The translations under genes and the position numbers were made by a program. The notes below the pieces were generated by a model that saw only the letters and a program-made list of their open reading frames with translations, ran no database searches and had not been told where the DNA came from. From positions 2,976,001 to 3,040,000 of the forward strand of contig NZ_CP098455.1 in NCBI RefSeq assembly GCF_023702635.1: a stretch of DNA of 64,000 bases, written 5' to 3'. This document shows, piece after piece, positions 56,521 to 64,000 of this stretch. Source of the DNA: Spongiibacter taiwanensis (GTDB lineage: Bacteria > Pseudomonadota > Gammaproteobacteria > Pseudomonadales > Spongiibacteraceae). The first letter of the stretch is position 1. Each line of letters starts with the position of its first letter.

Positions 56521-58803
56521 TTAAAATTCATAGTTCACACGAACACCCAGTACTCTCGGCGCGGCGTAGTTGAAGTTGTCGCCAAAGTCGTTGGGGAAGG
56601 CCCCCTGGCTGTAGACTGTGTCGGTGAGGTTCTTGCCGAACAGGGTCACTCGCAGGGATTCCGGTTCATAGAAATAACTCAGTCGGGCGCCCCACTTGTC
56701 GTAGGCTTCCTGTTCGCTACGGGCCAGGTTTGCCGACTCGTAGTAGAAGCCGCTGTTGTAGTAGTAGTCGATGGCTACTTCTATATTACTGTTCTCAAAC
56801 TGGAAGGTTTTGGCCAGCGTCGTGGTGGCAGTCAGCTCGGGGGAGCGGACGATATCATTGCCGGAAAAATCATTGCCCCGGGTAAAGACTCCGGAGTTGC
56901 CGACATAGCCAGCGCCATCGGGGTAGGCGGCGTATTTGGCGTCGAGGAAGGCGCCACCACCGGTCCAGACGAGATCGTCGATCCAGTCGGGGAAAAGCAG
57001 CCAGGTAAAATCAAAGTCAACACCGCGGATTTCCGCCAATTCGGCGTTTTCGAAACTCGCGACACCGCCATTTGACAGGGCGATGAACTGTACCTGGAGG
57101 TTGGTGATGTCGTAGGCAAAGGCCGCTGCTGACAGGGTCATTGCGTTGTCGAACAGGCCGGTCTTGATACCGATTTCGAAGGCCTCCATTTCCTCTGGTT
57201 TGGCGAAGGTGGGGGGGCCGGTAACCACAGTCACGTTATAGGTGGCGCTTTTTGTGGCTTCCTGATAACTGGCGTAAATGAGGCCATCCTCCCAGGGGTG
57301 AAATTCCAGGGAGATTTTGGGGCTGGTGCTTTCGGTTACTACTTCCCCGGGTACCCGGGTGCCGTCCTGAGCAATGGCGTAGTCATATTCTAGGTAGGGA
57401 ATCTCCTCTCCCTCGTAGATAAACAGGGTGGTCTTTGCCTTCTCAATGGTGCGGGTTTCCTTTTGGTGGCGCAGCCCCAGCGTCAGGTCAAACCAATCTG
57501 TGATGTTAAAGGTGGTCTGGACAAAAGCCGCCTCAGATTGGGTTTCTACCGTGCCGCGAATGAGCAGGGTAACAGGGTCGGCGCCGAGTCCTGCCGCAGA
57601 CAGCAGATCCCCTACGATGCCCAGTCCGGCGTAGATATCGTCGGCGGCATCCACTTCACCGTGCATAGGGTCAAAGCCGGACAAGCCTTGAAAATAATAG
57701 GCGCCGACAATCCATTTCATCCAGCCCGCTCCCCAGGATTCGTCATTGGACAACAGTTGCATTTCCGCGGTTTGAATGTCGGCAAAATTCTTTTTGGGTG
57801 AAAAGCTGATGGTCGGTGTATCAGTGCCATCAAAATCCAGTCGCCCTGAGGTGTTGATCAACTGGTCGCTACCCAGCAGCTTTATGTCGAACATTGATGT
57901 GTAGAAACTGAGCTCTCCGTAGGTGACTTCGTTGTCGAGCCAGTTGTAGGTTTGACCATCAACCTTGCCCTCGAAGTCGTCATTGGCCTGCATTTGCAGG
58001 GAGTCGCCCAGCTCCGTGGGGTTGCGGTTCAGGGTAAAGTTGGACCCGGCGCCGTTGCGGTTGAGCTTGAAGTAGGACAGGGTCAGGTCGATGTTTTCGG
58101 AGGGCGCCCAGCGGGCTTTCACACGGAAACCGTCATCTTCATCCTTGGGCAGCGTTTTGCCATTGGCCGTGCCGGTGATATAAAAATCGGTGGAAGAGCG
58201 GACACCACTGGCGCTAAAGGCAATGCTGTCGGTCACCGGAACGTTAACATGCACCCGATAATGCTCATCAGGGTACTCCGACCAAGTGGCCTGCACATCG
58301 CCATAGAATTCATTAAATTCAGGTTTCTTGGACACAATCGACAGGGCGCCACCGGTGGCGTTGCGACCAAACAGCGTGCCTTGGGGGCCCTTTAGCACCT
58401 CGACTCGCTCGACGGCACCAAAGTCCTGGGCCAGACCCTGGGCAAAGGGAAAGTAAATACCATCAATGTAGGTGGCGACACTGGGGTCGGCGGTAAGAAA
58501 GGCATCGGTGCCGACGCCCCGCAGAAAAATGGTGGTGTAGGAAACCTGTTGGCCAATTTCCAGGGAGGGGGTAATAAACTGAAGGTCGTTCTGGTTAAGA
58601 ACACCCCGCGCATCGAGTTTTTCTGCGCTGAATGCCTGAAGGGATATGGGAACCTCTTGGGGATCTTCGGAACGTTTTTGAGCAGTTACCATTACCTCTT
58701 CCAGTAATCGACTGCTGCGCTTTTTTGGACTTGGATCGTCCTGGGCCACCGCGGCCATGGAAATTGCAGCTGCCAGTGGCAGGAGTACAGCGTTGCATTT
58801 CAT
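56521..58803 (-). CDS. TonB-dependent outer-membrane receptor (TBDR 4)
   Basis: 760 residues from ATG 58803, preceded by AGGGTG. An upstream GTG at 58812 is less likely. It has a signal peptide (about 1-20, ending AVAQ), a TonB-box-like LEEVMVTAQKRSEDPQ (about 34-49), a plug motif VEVLKGPQGTLFGRNATGG and a long barrel ending VRVNYEF, a normal terminal aromatic. It is related to TBDRs 1-3 but more divergent, with shorter extracellular blocks. It lies downstream of the oxidase-type subunits and MEM5 and directly upstream of GL4, so the module order is permuted compared with the left-hand copies. The substrate is unknown. Confidence 0.93.
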   Translation of the reverse strand: MKCNAVLLPLAAAISMAAVAQDDPSPKKRSSRLLEEVMVTAQKRSEDPQEVPISLQAFSAEKLDARGVLNQNDLQFITPSLEIGQQVSYTTIFLRGVGTDAFLTADPSVATYIDGIYFPFAQGLAQDFGAVERVEVLKGPQGTLFGRNATGGALSIVSKKPEFNEFYGDVQATWSEYPDEHYRVHVNVPVTDSIAFSASGVRSSTDFYITGTANGKTLPKDEDDGFRVKARWAPSENIDLTLSYFKLNRNGAGSNFTLNRNPTELGDSLQMQANDDFEGKVDGQTYNWLDNEVTYGELSFYTSMFDIKLLGSDQLINTSGRLDFDGTDTPTISFSPKKNFADIQTAEMQLLSNDESWGAGWMKWIVGAYYFQGLSGFDPMHGEVDAADDIYAGLGIVGDLLSAAGLGADPVTLLIRGTVETQSEAAFVQTTFNITDWFDLTLGLRHQKETRTIEKAKTTLFIYEGEEIPYLEYDYAIAQDGTRVPGEVVTESTSPKISLEFHPWEDGLIYASYQEATKSATYNVTVVTGPPTFAKPEEMEAFEIGIKTGLFDNAMTLSAAAFAYDITNLQVQFIALSNGGVASFENAELAEIRGVDFDFTWLLFPDWIDDLVWTGGGAFLDAKYAAYPDGAGYVGNSGVFTRGNDFSGNDIVRSPELTATTTLAKTFQFENSNIEVAIDYYYNSGFYYESANLARSEQEAYDKWGARLSYFYEPESLRVTLFGKNLTDTVYSQGAFPNDFGDNFNYAAPRVLGVRVNYEF

Positions 58804-58857
58804 TGTATTCACCCTGAACGTAAGTTTGTTGTTAAGCCTGTAGTATGCCGGGGGTTA

Positions 58858-59598
58858 TCAGGTAGTCCCGGCTTGCTGATCTTCTGCCGCGAGGCGCTTC
58901 AATGCGCCGGGAATCAGCAGCATGAACGCCAGCAGATAAACAAAAAAGGTCACGAAAACCACCCAGAAGCTGATTAGCCCATGCCAAGCGAAGGGACCGT
59001 CGTAGACAAAGGGCGCTAGTAACACTGCAAAAAAGGTGAAGGTGTCAAAAAAGCCAAGCCACGCCAGCCAGGCGGGGAACAGAGGCTTGGTGCGCTTGTC
59101 CAGCAGAATGGCAATGCCTGCGGAAATATACTGGGCGCCGAAAAACAGCAGCGGCAGATCGAACATCAGCCAGGCCAGGTCGTAGAGCAGTTGAATTTCC
59201 GCATCACTTCTTATCTCGGGGCGAAAGGCAGCGACTAACCAGATGACGCAGGGCAGAGCAAGAATAATGGAGGCAGTGGCTGCCCCGGCCAGTTCAATGC
59301 GCCCGAGCAGGTGGCCGCCGTCCCCTAGGCGTTCCATGATTTTTGAGAGCAGTACCCCCCATACCAAATAAAATGGCACGGCGGTGATGACCAGCAGCAT
59401 ACCGAGGCGGATCCCGACACTGTGCTCCCGAAAATAGGCACCGATTTCCGGAGCGCTTAAGTATTCGGGAGGCGGTGGCCAAAAGCCGGCGAGTATGGCG
59501 AAGCCCAATAACCCGAGGAGGCAAAAAATGACCATCGACCAGATATTGCCATGGCGCAATATGGCGTAGTCGGTTTTGCTAAAGGTTACGTGTTGCAT
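58858..59598 (-). CDS. Uncharacterised multi-TM inner-membrane protein (MEM5)
   Basis: 246 residues from ATG 59598, preceded by AAGGAA. A longer frame at 59643 overlaps the subunit IV gene. Family blocks are FWPPPPEYLSAPEIGAYFRE (about 39-58), GIRLGMLLVITAVPFYLVWG, WLVAAFRPEIRSDAEIQLLY, PLFPAWLAWLGFFDTF and the signature YDGPFAWHGLISFWVVFV (about 199-216). There are about seven hydrophobic segments. It follows the subunit IV-like gene at 16 bp and precedes TBDR 4 by 54 bp, linking the inner-membrane part of the module to the outer-membrane receptor in one transcript. Confidence 0.8.
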   Translation of the reverse strand: MQHVTFSKTDYAILRHGNIWSMVIFCLLGLLGFAILAGFWPPPPEYLSAPEIGAYFREHSVGIRLGMLLVITAVPFYLVWGVLLSKIMERLGDGGHLLGRIELAGAATASIILALPCVIWLVAAFRPEIRSDAEIQLLYDLAWLMFDLPLLFFGAQYISAGIAILLDKRTKPLFPAWLAWLGFFDTFTFFAVLLAPFVYDGPFAWHGLISFWVVFVTFFVYLLAFMLLIPGALKRLAAEDQQAGTT

Positions 59599-59614
59599 AG
59601 GCTGTTCCTTGGGT

Positions 59615-59863
59615 TCAAAAAAGGGGAATAATGACGATGCCACTGAGAACGGTCAGCCAGGCCCCAGCGGCCAATAGGTAGCGGCGGGGAGCGTGGTTGA
59701 GCTCCATAAAGTAGAAAAAAATCAGGAAAATCTTAGCTGCGGCGGTCAGCAATATTACCCAGGCTAGCGTGTTGGCGCCGGCCATATTGGTACTGAGCAG
59801 GGTGGCCGCCATGAGCGCCAGCCAGGCCAGCAGGATTTTGTGTTTGGGACCGGCAATCTTCAT
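59615..59863 (-). CDS. Cytochrome-oxidase subunit IV-like small membrane protein
   Basis: 82 residues from ATG 59863, overlapping the subunit III stop by 4 bp (ATGA). This decides the start over longer frames. It has three hydrophobic segments and the signature AAAKIFLIFFYFMELNHAPR (about 44-63), matching the copies at 5867 and 31404. As in the other modules no catalytic oxidase subunit is near. It is a member of the prokaryotic COX4/NorF-like group. Confidence 0.82.
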   Translation of the reverse strand: MKIAGPKHKILLAWLALMAATLLSTNMAGANTLAWVILLTAAAKIFLIFFYFMELNHAPRRYLLAAGAWLTVLSGIVIIPLF

Positions 59864-60459
59864 GAGGGCACCGCCAGATAGAAAAGCGGAAAAATCATCA
59901 CCCAAAGAAAATCGACCATATGCCAATAGGTGGCGGCGGATTCCACGATAATAGGGGCCGCCGGCACCGAGGGTTTGAGGGCTTGGGTGGCGACCAGCGA
60001 CAAGGCGGCAATGCCGATCAATACGTGGAGCAGGTGCAGGCCAGTGGTTACAAAGTAATACATGTGGAAGGTGCTGCTGTTAAGACCATGTCCTCCGGCA
60101 ACCACGTGGCGGTATTCGGTAATTTTAAGGCCAACAAAGACAACACCGAGCGCGACGGCCCCCAGCAGGCAGGCCTTTATTTGGCCGATTCTGGCGGTGG
60201 GATGTTTTGCTTCTGCGGCGGCGAGGGCTGCCAAGCAAGAGCTGGTCAATAGAATGAGGGTGTTGAGGGTGCCGAGATGAGTGTCGAGGCTGGCGATGCC
60301 CAGGGTGAACTCCCCCTTGGCTTTCATTTTATCCAGGGTAAAACTGAGAAATAAAATGGCGAAGATGGTGCTGTCCAGTGCAACAAACAGCCACACCCCA
60401 GGGGCACCTGCCAGCCTTTTGGTGCGGGCGGGGCTCGCAGAGCCCAAGGCCATATTCAT
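59860..60459 (-). CDS. Oxidase subunit III-like protein (CoxC/NorE-like)
   Basis: 199 residues from ATG 60459, preceded by AGAGGGAAC. It has five membrane segments with GAPGVWLFVALDSTIFAILF (about 18-37), HLGTLNTLILLTSSCLAALA (about 61-80), VTTGLHLLHVLIGIAAL (about 130-146) and YWHMVDFLWVMIFPLFYLAV at the end. It is the first gene of the minus-strand module that continues through subunit IV, MEM5, TBDR 4 and GL4. A perfect palindrome 121 bp upstream (60580-60598) is a likely operator. Confidence 0.88.
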   Translation of the reverse strand: MNMALGSASPARTKRLAGAPGVWLFVALDSTIFAILFLSFTLDKMKAKGEFTLGIASLDTHLGTLNTLILLTSSCLAALAAAEAKHPTARIGQIKACLLGAVALGVVFVGLKITEYRHVVAGGHGLNSSTFHMYYFVTTGLHLLHVLIGIAALSLVATQALKPSVPAAPIIVESAATYWHMVDFLWVMIFPLFYLAVPS

Positions 60460-60579
60460 TGTTCCCTCTCCGCGGCCATAGCCTCGTGGGGACGTTGCGT
60501 GGATTTCGCTGCCACCCTTGCTATGAGCGGCGATGTAGTGGGTTTTTTAGCCATCTAGCGTCTCTTAAAATTATTAATA

Positions 60580-60598
60580 CGCTGACCAACGGTCAGCG
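60580..60598. promoter_or_regulatory. Perfect palindrome, candidate TetR-type operator for the TBDR 4 module
   Basis: CGCTGACC-AAC-GGTCAGCG, perfect 8-bp half sites with a 3-nt spacer. GACC-N3-GGTC symmetry is common among TetR-family operators. It lies between the FAD oxidoreductase stop and the subunit III start, where a promoter for the minus-strand module is expected. Confidence 0.65.
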
Positions 60599-60687
60599 AT
60601 TGCGAGCGTTAAATTGCCAGGTTTTCAGGCAGTGTTAGTTTGGCCCTTGCGCCCCGGTCTGAAATCGTCTATTTGGACATTTTGCGC

Positions 60688-62007
60688 TCAGGCCGCTTGG
60701 TGGGCAGCGATAGGGGCGCCATTTGCCAGGTATCGGTCGACCTCATCGGCCACCTGCATGGCGGTCTCCGCGCAGGCGCTGGTGGCCGCATTGCCCCAGG
60801 GCTTGATGGCATCCCCCACATTCCACAGGTTGGCGGTGGGGGTGTGGGGCGCCATATCCCGCCCCGCTACGGCCCGTTGAGCTGGCCAGTCTCCCCGGGT
60901 GATGACCACCTCCAGAAGGTGGGCTTGGGCAAAGCCCGGAAAGGCCTTGCCCAGGTCCTCCAGCAGAAGGCGGGTTTCCTCGGCATCATCGAAGTCACCG
61001 GTGGCAGGCTGGGGCACACTCGCGCCACAGTAAAGGTGCCAACCTGGTGGGGCGTTTTCGGGGCATACCTCTGTGAAATTCGCGGCGTAGCAAAGGCGCT
61101 GGGTTTTGCTGAAACAGGCAAAGCCAGGAAAGGCCGCCAGCGGCGTTTTGCTGGCAAAGTAGGCCGTCAGAATGGCGCTCGACTGGCACTGCTGATGGAC
61201 GCGGTCGCGATATTGCTGCGGCCAGTCAGCTCCCTCGCACAGCGTTAAGGTGCCCTTGGGGCCGATATCACTGACCACTGCCCTGGTCGTTAGTGTATGG
61301 GTTTCGCCATCGCGCCGCAGCTGCACGGTCGAAGCACAGCCGCAGTCATCAAAGCTGATGTCCGTGGCGGTAGTGTTCAGCCATAAGGTGCCGCCCATTT
61401 GCTGAAAGCGCTCAATCAGGGGGTGCCAAACGGCTAGGGTGCCCCCGGGGGGGAAGCCAAATTTTTTAAAGGCACCCTTGGTGGTTACGTAATTAAAAAA
61501 CAAGTCTGCGGGGATGTCGGCGGGGGCAGCGGCAAAAATAGAGCCGCAGAAGTTGTGAACTGTCCCCAGGAGGGTAGGGTGGGTGCTAAAGCGCTGCACC
61601 CAAGCCAGAGTGGACTCTCCGGGTCTGGGAGCCATTCCGGGGAACAGCCTTGTCCCCCAGCGACCGAGATGGGTAGCCCCTCTTACTAATGCGCCGTTGA
61701 AGCCGCTGGCGATATTCAGATCCCGCCGGCCAAGTCGAATGACAATGCCAATGCCAGGTTGGCGCACATTGAGGTCGGCGCCGATCCGGCGAAAGGCCGC
61801 TTCAAATTCGGTGCCTAGTTCGATACCCAGGGCGCCGGTATTGATTGCGAAGCCATCCTTAATCCGTGTCGAGGCGCGACCGCCGACAATGTCGCTGGCT
61901 TCGACAAGCAGTGTCCGGTAGCCTTTGTGGGCGAGCAGGGCAGCGCTGAAAAGTCCTCCGGCGCCAGCGCCAATAACAATGACATCGAAGTGTGTGCTGG
62001 TTGTCAT
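60688..62007 (-). CDS. FAD-dependent oxidoreductase, phytoene-desaturase-like (CrtI/amine-oxidase superfamily)
   Basis: 439 residues from ATG 62007 (MTTSTHFDVIVIGAGAGGLF). A longer frame at 62106 would include the operator-like site. It has the dinucleotide-binding motif IGAGAGGLFSAALLAHKGYR (about 11-30) with VEASDIVGGRASTRI and a C-terminal WNVGDAIKPWGNAATSACAE (about 402-421), the second FAD-binding motif. The family includes phytoene desaturases, carotenoid isomerases and all-trans-retinol saturase-like enzymes, pointing to a polyunsaturated or isoprenoid substrate. It is the first gene on the minus strand before the TBDR 4 module, but the 228-bp gap with its own palindrome suggests separate regulation. 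Confidence 0.87.
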   Translation of the reverse strand: MTTSTHFDVIVIGAGAGGLFSAALLAHKGYRTLLVEASDIVGGRASTRIKDGFAINTGALGIELGTEFEAAFRRIGADLNVRQPGIGIVIRLGRRDLNIASGFNGALVRGATHLGRWGTRLFPGMAPRPGESTLAWVQRFSTHPTLLGTVHNFCGSIFAAAPADIPADLFFNYVTTKGAFKKFGFPPGGTLAVWHPLIERFQQMGGTLWLNTTATDISFDDCGCASTVQLRRDGETHTLTTRAVVSDIGPKGTLTLCEGADWPQQYRDRVHQQCQSSAILTAYFASKTPLAAFPGFACFSKTQRLCYAANFTEVCPENAPPGWHLYCGASVPQPATGDFDDAEETRLLLEDLGKAFPGFAQAHLLEVVITRGDWPAQRAVAGRDMAPHTPTANLWNVGDAIKPWGNAATSACAETAMQVADEVDRYLANGAPIAAHQAA

Positions 62008-62066
62008 AGCCCCAGATCCATATTTTTCTGATGGGCTAAGGGTGGCAGAGATACGGCCTGCCCACT

Positions 62067-62082
62067 TCGTCGTATGCGACAT
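62067..62082. promoter_or_regulatory. Degenerate copy of the TCGTCG-N4-CGACGA palindrome
   Basis: TCGTCG-TATG-CGACAT: the left half is perfect and the right half has two mismatches. It is 60 bp upstream of the FAD oxidoreductase start, the same distance as copy 3 from the desaturase gene. Confidence 0.45.
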
Positions 62083-62191
62083 TTTGGATTGTCCCTCCTT
62101 GCTCAAACCGGGCGGGCCCTTGCAAAGCTTTCCTCTTTGTCATGATAATTCGAGCCAAATAATAATCAGCGTCGGGGAGAGGGGAGAGTAC

Positions 62192-64000
62192 GTGGCAGCA
62201 GAAAAAAGAAGCCGGGGCTATATCACGCGCAGTAAGGTATCGCCTCCAGAACTCCCGTCCTTTTTTGTGTCCCGAGCCCGAATCGTCGCCCGTTTCCAGT
62301 CGCCCCGACGGGGGCGGCTGGTCAAGCTCAGTGCCCCCGCGGGTTTTGGTAAAACCCTGGCTATGGCCCAGCTTGCCCAGTGCTGTCGGGATGAGGGATT
62401 GGCGGTACTCTGGTTAAGCCTGGATAGCGCTGACAACGACATCTCCCGTTTTTTGCAGACCTTTCTTGCCGCCATCAGGGAGCTGCCCGGCGACGGCGGA
62501 CCCGTGATAGAGCACGATAGTAATGCGTCCATTGCCGACGGCATTATGGCGTTTTTCGATGCCCTGACCCGTCCTATTGCCGTATTTATGGACGGGTTTG
62601 ACAGTCTGGAAAACAACACCGTACGGGATCTGGTTGTGCGGGGTATTGAATCGGTGCCCAAAGGATCTGTAGTGGTGATAGGGACCAGGGTCGAACCTGA
62701 GTGGGGGATGTCAGGATTTCGGGCCAATGCCCAGCTCACCGAGATTGGCGTTAACGCGCTGCGCTTTTCCCGGGAAGAAGTATCCCAGCTTCTCCACGAC
62801 AAGCTTGGTACCCAGTGGGGCACGGAGCACCTCGATGCCCTCCATCTGCAGACGGAAGGGTGGCCCACTGCACTGTGGTTTGCTTGGCTGGCCATTAGCG
62901 ATGGCCGCGACGTGAACGAAGTGCTGAAGGATATTTCTGGGGGCGGCCCCACCCTGGAACGTTTTATCGCCGATGAGGTGCTGGCGATGGCCAGTGCAGA
63001 GGTGCGGACCTTTCTTCTCCAGACCAGCCCCGTGGATGATATTGACCGGGATATTGCTCGGGAGCTGAGCCCCGGCGCTGATGTAACCTCCTGTCTGGCC
63101 GAGAGTGAGCGACTTAATCTGATGTTGCGTTACTACGATGGCGGTGAGCAGGTATTCCGGCTCAACTCCCTGCTACGGGATTCGCTGTATACCCGTTTCA
63201 GGCAGACGGCGTCGGCTGAGGTGGTGGCGGAGGCTCATTCCCGGGCCTGCGACTATTTTATCCGCAGAGGCCGCTATGCGCCGGCAATTCGCCAGGCAAT
63301 TAGCGCGGGGCGTTACGATACCGCCACCGTATTGCTGAGGGAACAGCTTTACCCCCTGCTGGCCAGGGGGCGGATGCGTTTTTTGGCGGAGGTATTCGAA
63401 CAGCTGGCGGCGGCGGGAGAGTTGAACGATTCACTGCATGTGGTGCTCCACGCGTGGTGCGTGAATTTTACTCAGGGGCCTAGTGTCGCCTATGACATGA
63501 TTTCGTCGCTGGACGATCGGGGCATGGGGGAAGAGGCCCGGGATTCTCTCTTGGCACTGCGCCCCATGATTCTGGCTATGCAGGACCAGGTCGCGGAGGC
63601 GGAGGCTGCTTCCAGGGCCGCATTGGACCAAATAACCGGGCGCTACCCCTATGCCAGTGCCATGCTGTATCAAGTGAATTGCCAAACCAATATTATCCTG
63701 GGTCATCATGACGCGGCCCGGAAAGCTGTCAATTTGGCCCGTGATGCGGCGGTAAACGGCAGTGGCGCCTTCGGCATTGTGCTGGCAGAGTCAGCCGAGG
63801 TGATGCTGGACATGATGAGCGGTCGTCTGCTTCAAGCGGCCACTCGTGTTCAGATTGCCGAAGAAGGGTTTAGAAAGAGCCGTATGCATCCCGGCCACGG
63901 CATTGCCATTTCATCGGTCTTTCACGCCGAAGCGCTATACGAATCGGGGAAGCTTGCTGAGGCGCGGGCTCTGTTGGAGCGCAATATTTCCATGATGCGG
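62192..64000 (+). CDS. MalT/LuxR-type ATP-dependent transcriptional regulator, N-terminal part (runs off right edge)
   Basis: An open frame from GTG 62192 (preceded by GGGGAGAG) continues through 603 codons to base 64000 without a stop. The P-loop is SAPAGFGKTLAMAQLAQ (about 48-64), with Walker-B-like IAVFMDGFDSLENN (about 129-142), LQTEGWPTALWFAWLAI (about 222-238) and a helical, TPR-like region to the edge. This is the MalT layout. The LuxR helix-turn-helix should lie just past the window. It is divergent from the FAD oxidoreductase gene, with a degenerate operator in the gap. It resembles the regulator at 1-789 in type, so the catabolic region is flanked by two such activators. Confidence 0.85.
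   Translation, partial: MAAEKRSRGYITRSKVSPPELPSFFVSRARIVARFQSPRRGRLVKLSAPAGFGKTLAMAQLAQCCRDEGLAVLWLSLDSADNDISRFLQTFLAAIRELPGDGGPVIEHDSNASIADGIMAFFDALTRPIAVFMDGFDSLENNTVRDLVVRGIESVPKGSVVVIGTRVEPEWGMSGFRANAQLTEIGVNALRFSREEVSQLLHDKLGTQWGTEHLDALHLQTEGWPTALWFAWLAISDGRDVNEVLKDISGGGPTLERFIADEVLAMASAEVRTFLLQTSPVDDIDRDIARELSPGADVTSCLAESERLNLMLRYYDGGEQVFRLNSLLRDSLYTRFRQTASAEVVAEAHSRACDYFIRRGRYAPAIRQAISAGRYDTATVLLREQLYPLLARGRMRFLAEVFEQLAAAGELNDSLHVVLHAWCVNFTQGPSVAYDMISSLDDRGMGEEARDSLLALRPMILAMQDQVAEAEAASRAALDQITGRYPYASAMLYQVNCQTNIILGHHDAARKAVNLARDAAVNGSGAFGIVLAESAEVMLDMMSGRLLQAATRVQIAEEGFRKSRMHPGHGIAISSVFHAEALYESGKLAEARALLERNISMMR

Overview
The window looks like the chromosome of a marine-type gammaproteobacterium. 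TonB-dependent receptors (TBDRs), MalT-like LuxR regulators, TetR control and a dense set of acyl-CoA catabolic genes fit the Spongiibacteraceae/Halieaceae kind of lineage, but that placement is inference from gene style only. The left part (about 1-16.5 kb) is visibly less GC-rich than the right part (about 24.5-62 kb).

Layout. 1-0.8 kb: N-terminal part of a MalT-like regulator running off the left edge. 1.2-6.1 kb: TBDR, small Gly/Leu-rich secreted protein, multi-TM protein, then stand-alone cytochrome-oxidase-type subunits III and IV. 6.3-11.1 kb: TetR gene and a second TBDR / Gly-Leu protein / multi-TM protein set. 11.2-16.5 kb: enoyl-CoA hydratase, a frameshifted styrene-oxide-isomerase-like gene, a quinone-reductase-like MDR, an EthD-like protein, a 2Fe-2S/FAD reductase and an AraC regulator. 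16.5-23.1 kb: IS3 transposase remnant, a third TBDR / Gly-Leu / SDR / multi-TM set, and a subunit III gene cut short at a MITE-like element. 23.3-27.7 kb: MerR regulator, APH-like kinase, a CrtC/lipocalin-like protein and a TetR. 27.7-33.0 kb (minus): aldehyde dehydrogenase, FadB/FadJ-like fusion, subunits IV and III, multi-TM protein. 33.2-53.5 kb (plus): a long catabolic block with SCP2-type thiolase, TetR, desaturase-like di-iron enzyme, rubredoxin, Rieske dioxygenase, beta-oxidation enzymes and a methylsuccinyl-CoA branch. 53.5-56.0 kb: acyl-CoA carboxyltransferase and a hydratase. 56.0-62.0 kb (minus): FAD oxidoreductase, subunits III and IV, multi-TM protein, fourth TBDR and Gly-Leu protein. 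62.2 kb to the end: N-terminal part of a second MalT-like regulator.

Two systems stand out. The first is a recurring, apparently undescribed envelope module: TBDR + Gly/Leu/Asp-rich exported protein + multi-TM protein + oxidase subunits III and IV, with no oxidase subunit I or II in the window. It appears complete twice (1.2-6.1 kb and 56.0-60.5 kb), partly at 7.1-11.1 kb, with a truncated subunit III at 17.2-22.8 kb, and without the outer-membrane half at 31.4-33.0 kb. The second is a contiguous meh-ccl-mcd-mct set that would convert methylsuccinyl-CoA to acetyl-CoA and pyruvate, using the chemistry of one arm of the Chloroflexus 3-hydroxypropionate bi-cycle.

How the genes may work together (inference): TBDRs bring in a hydrophobic, methyl-branched or alicyclic compound. 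Oxygenases (desaturase-like enzyme + rubredoxin, Rieske dioxygenase with the 14.3-kb reductase as possible donor) activate it. Hydratases, dehydrogenases and thiolases shorten it. A racemase and the methylsuccinyl-CoA branch finish the methyl-branched end. A 16-bp palindrome TCGTCG-N4-CGACGA in several promoter gaps probably ties these units into one regulon. The substrate is not determined by the sequence.
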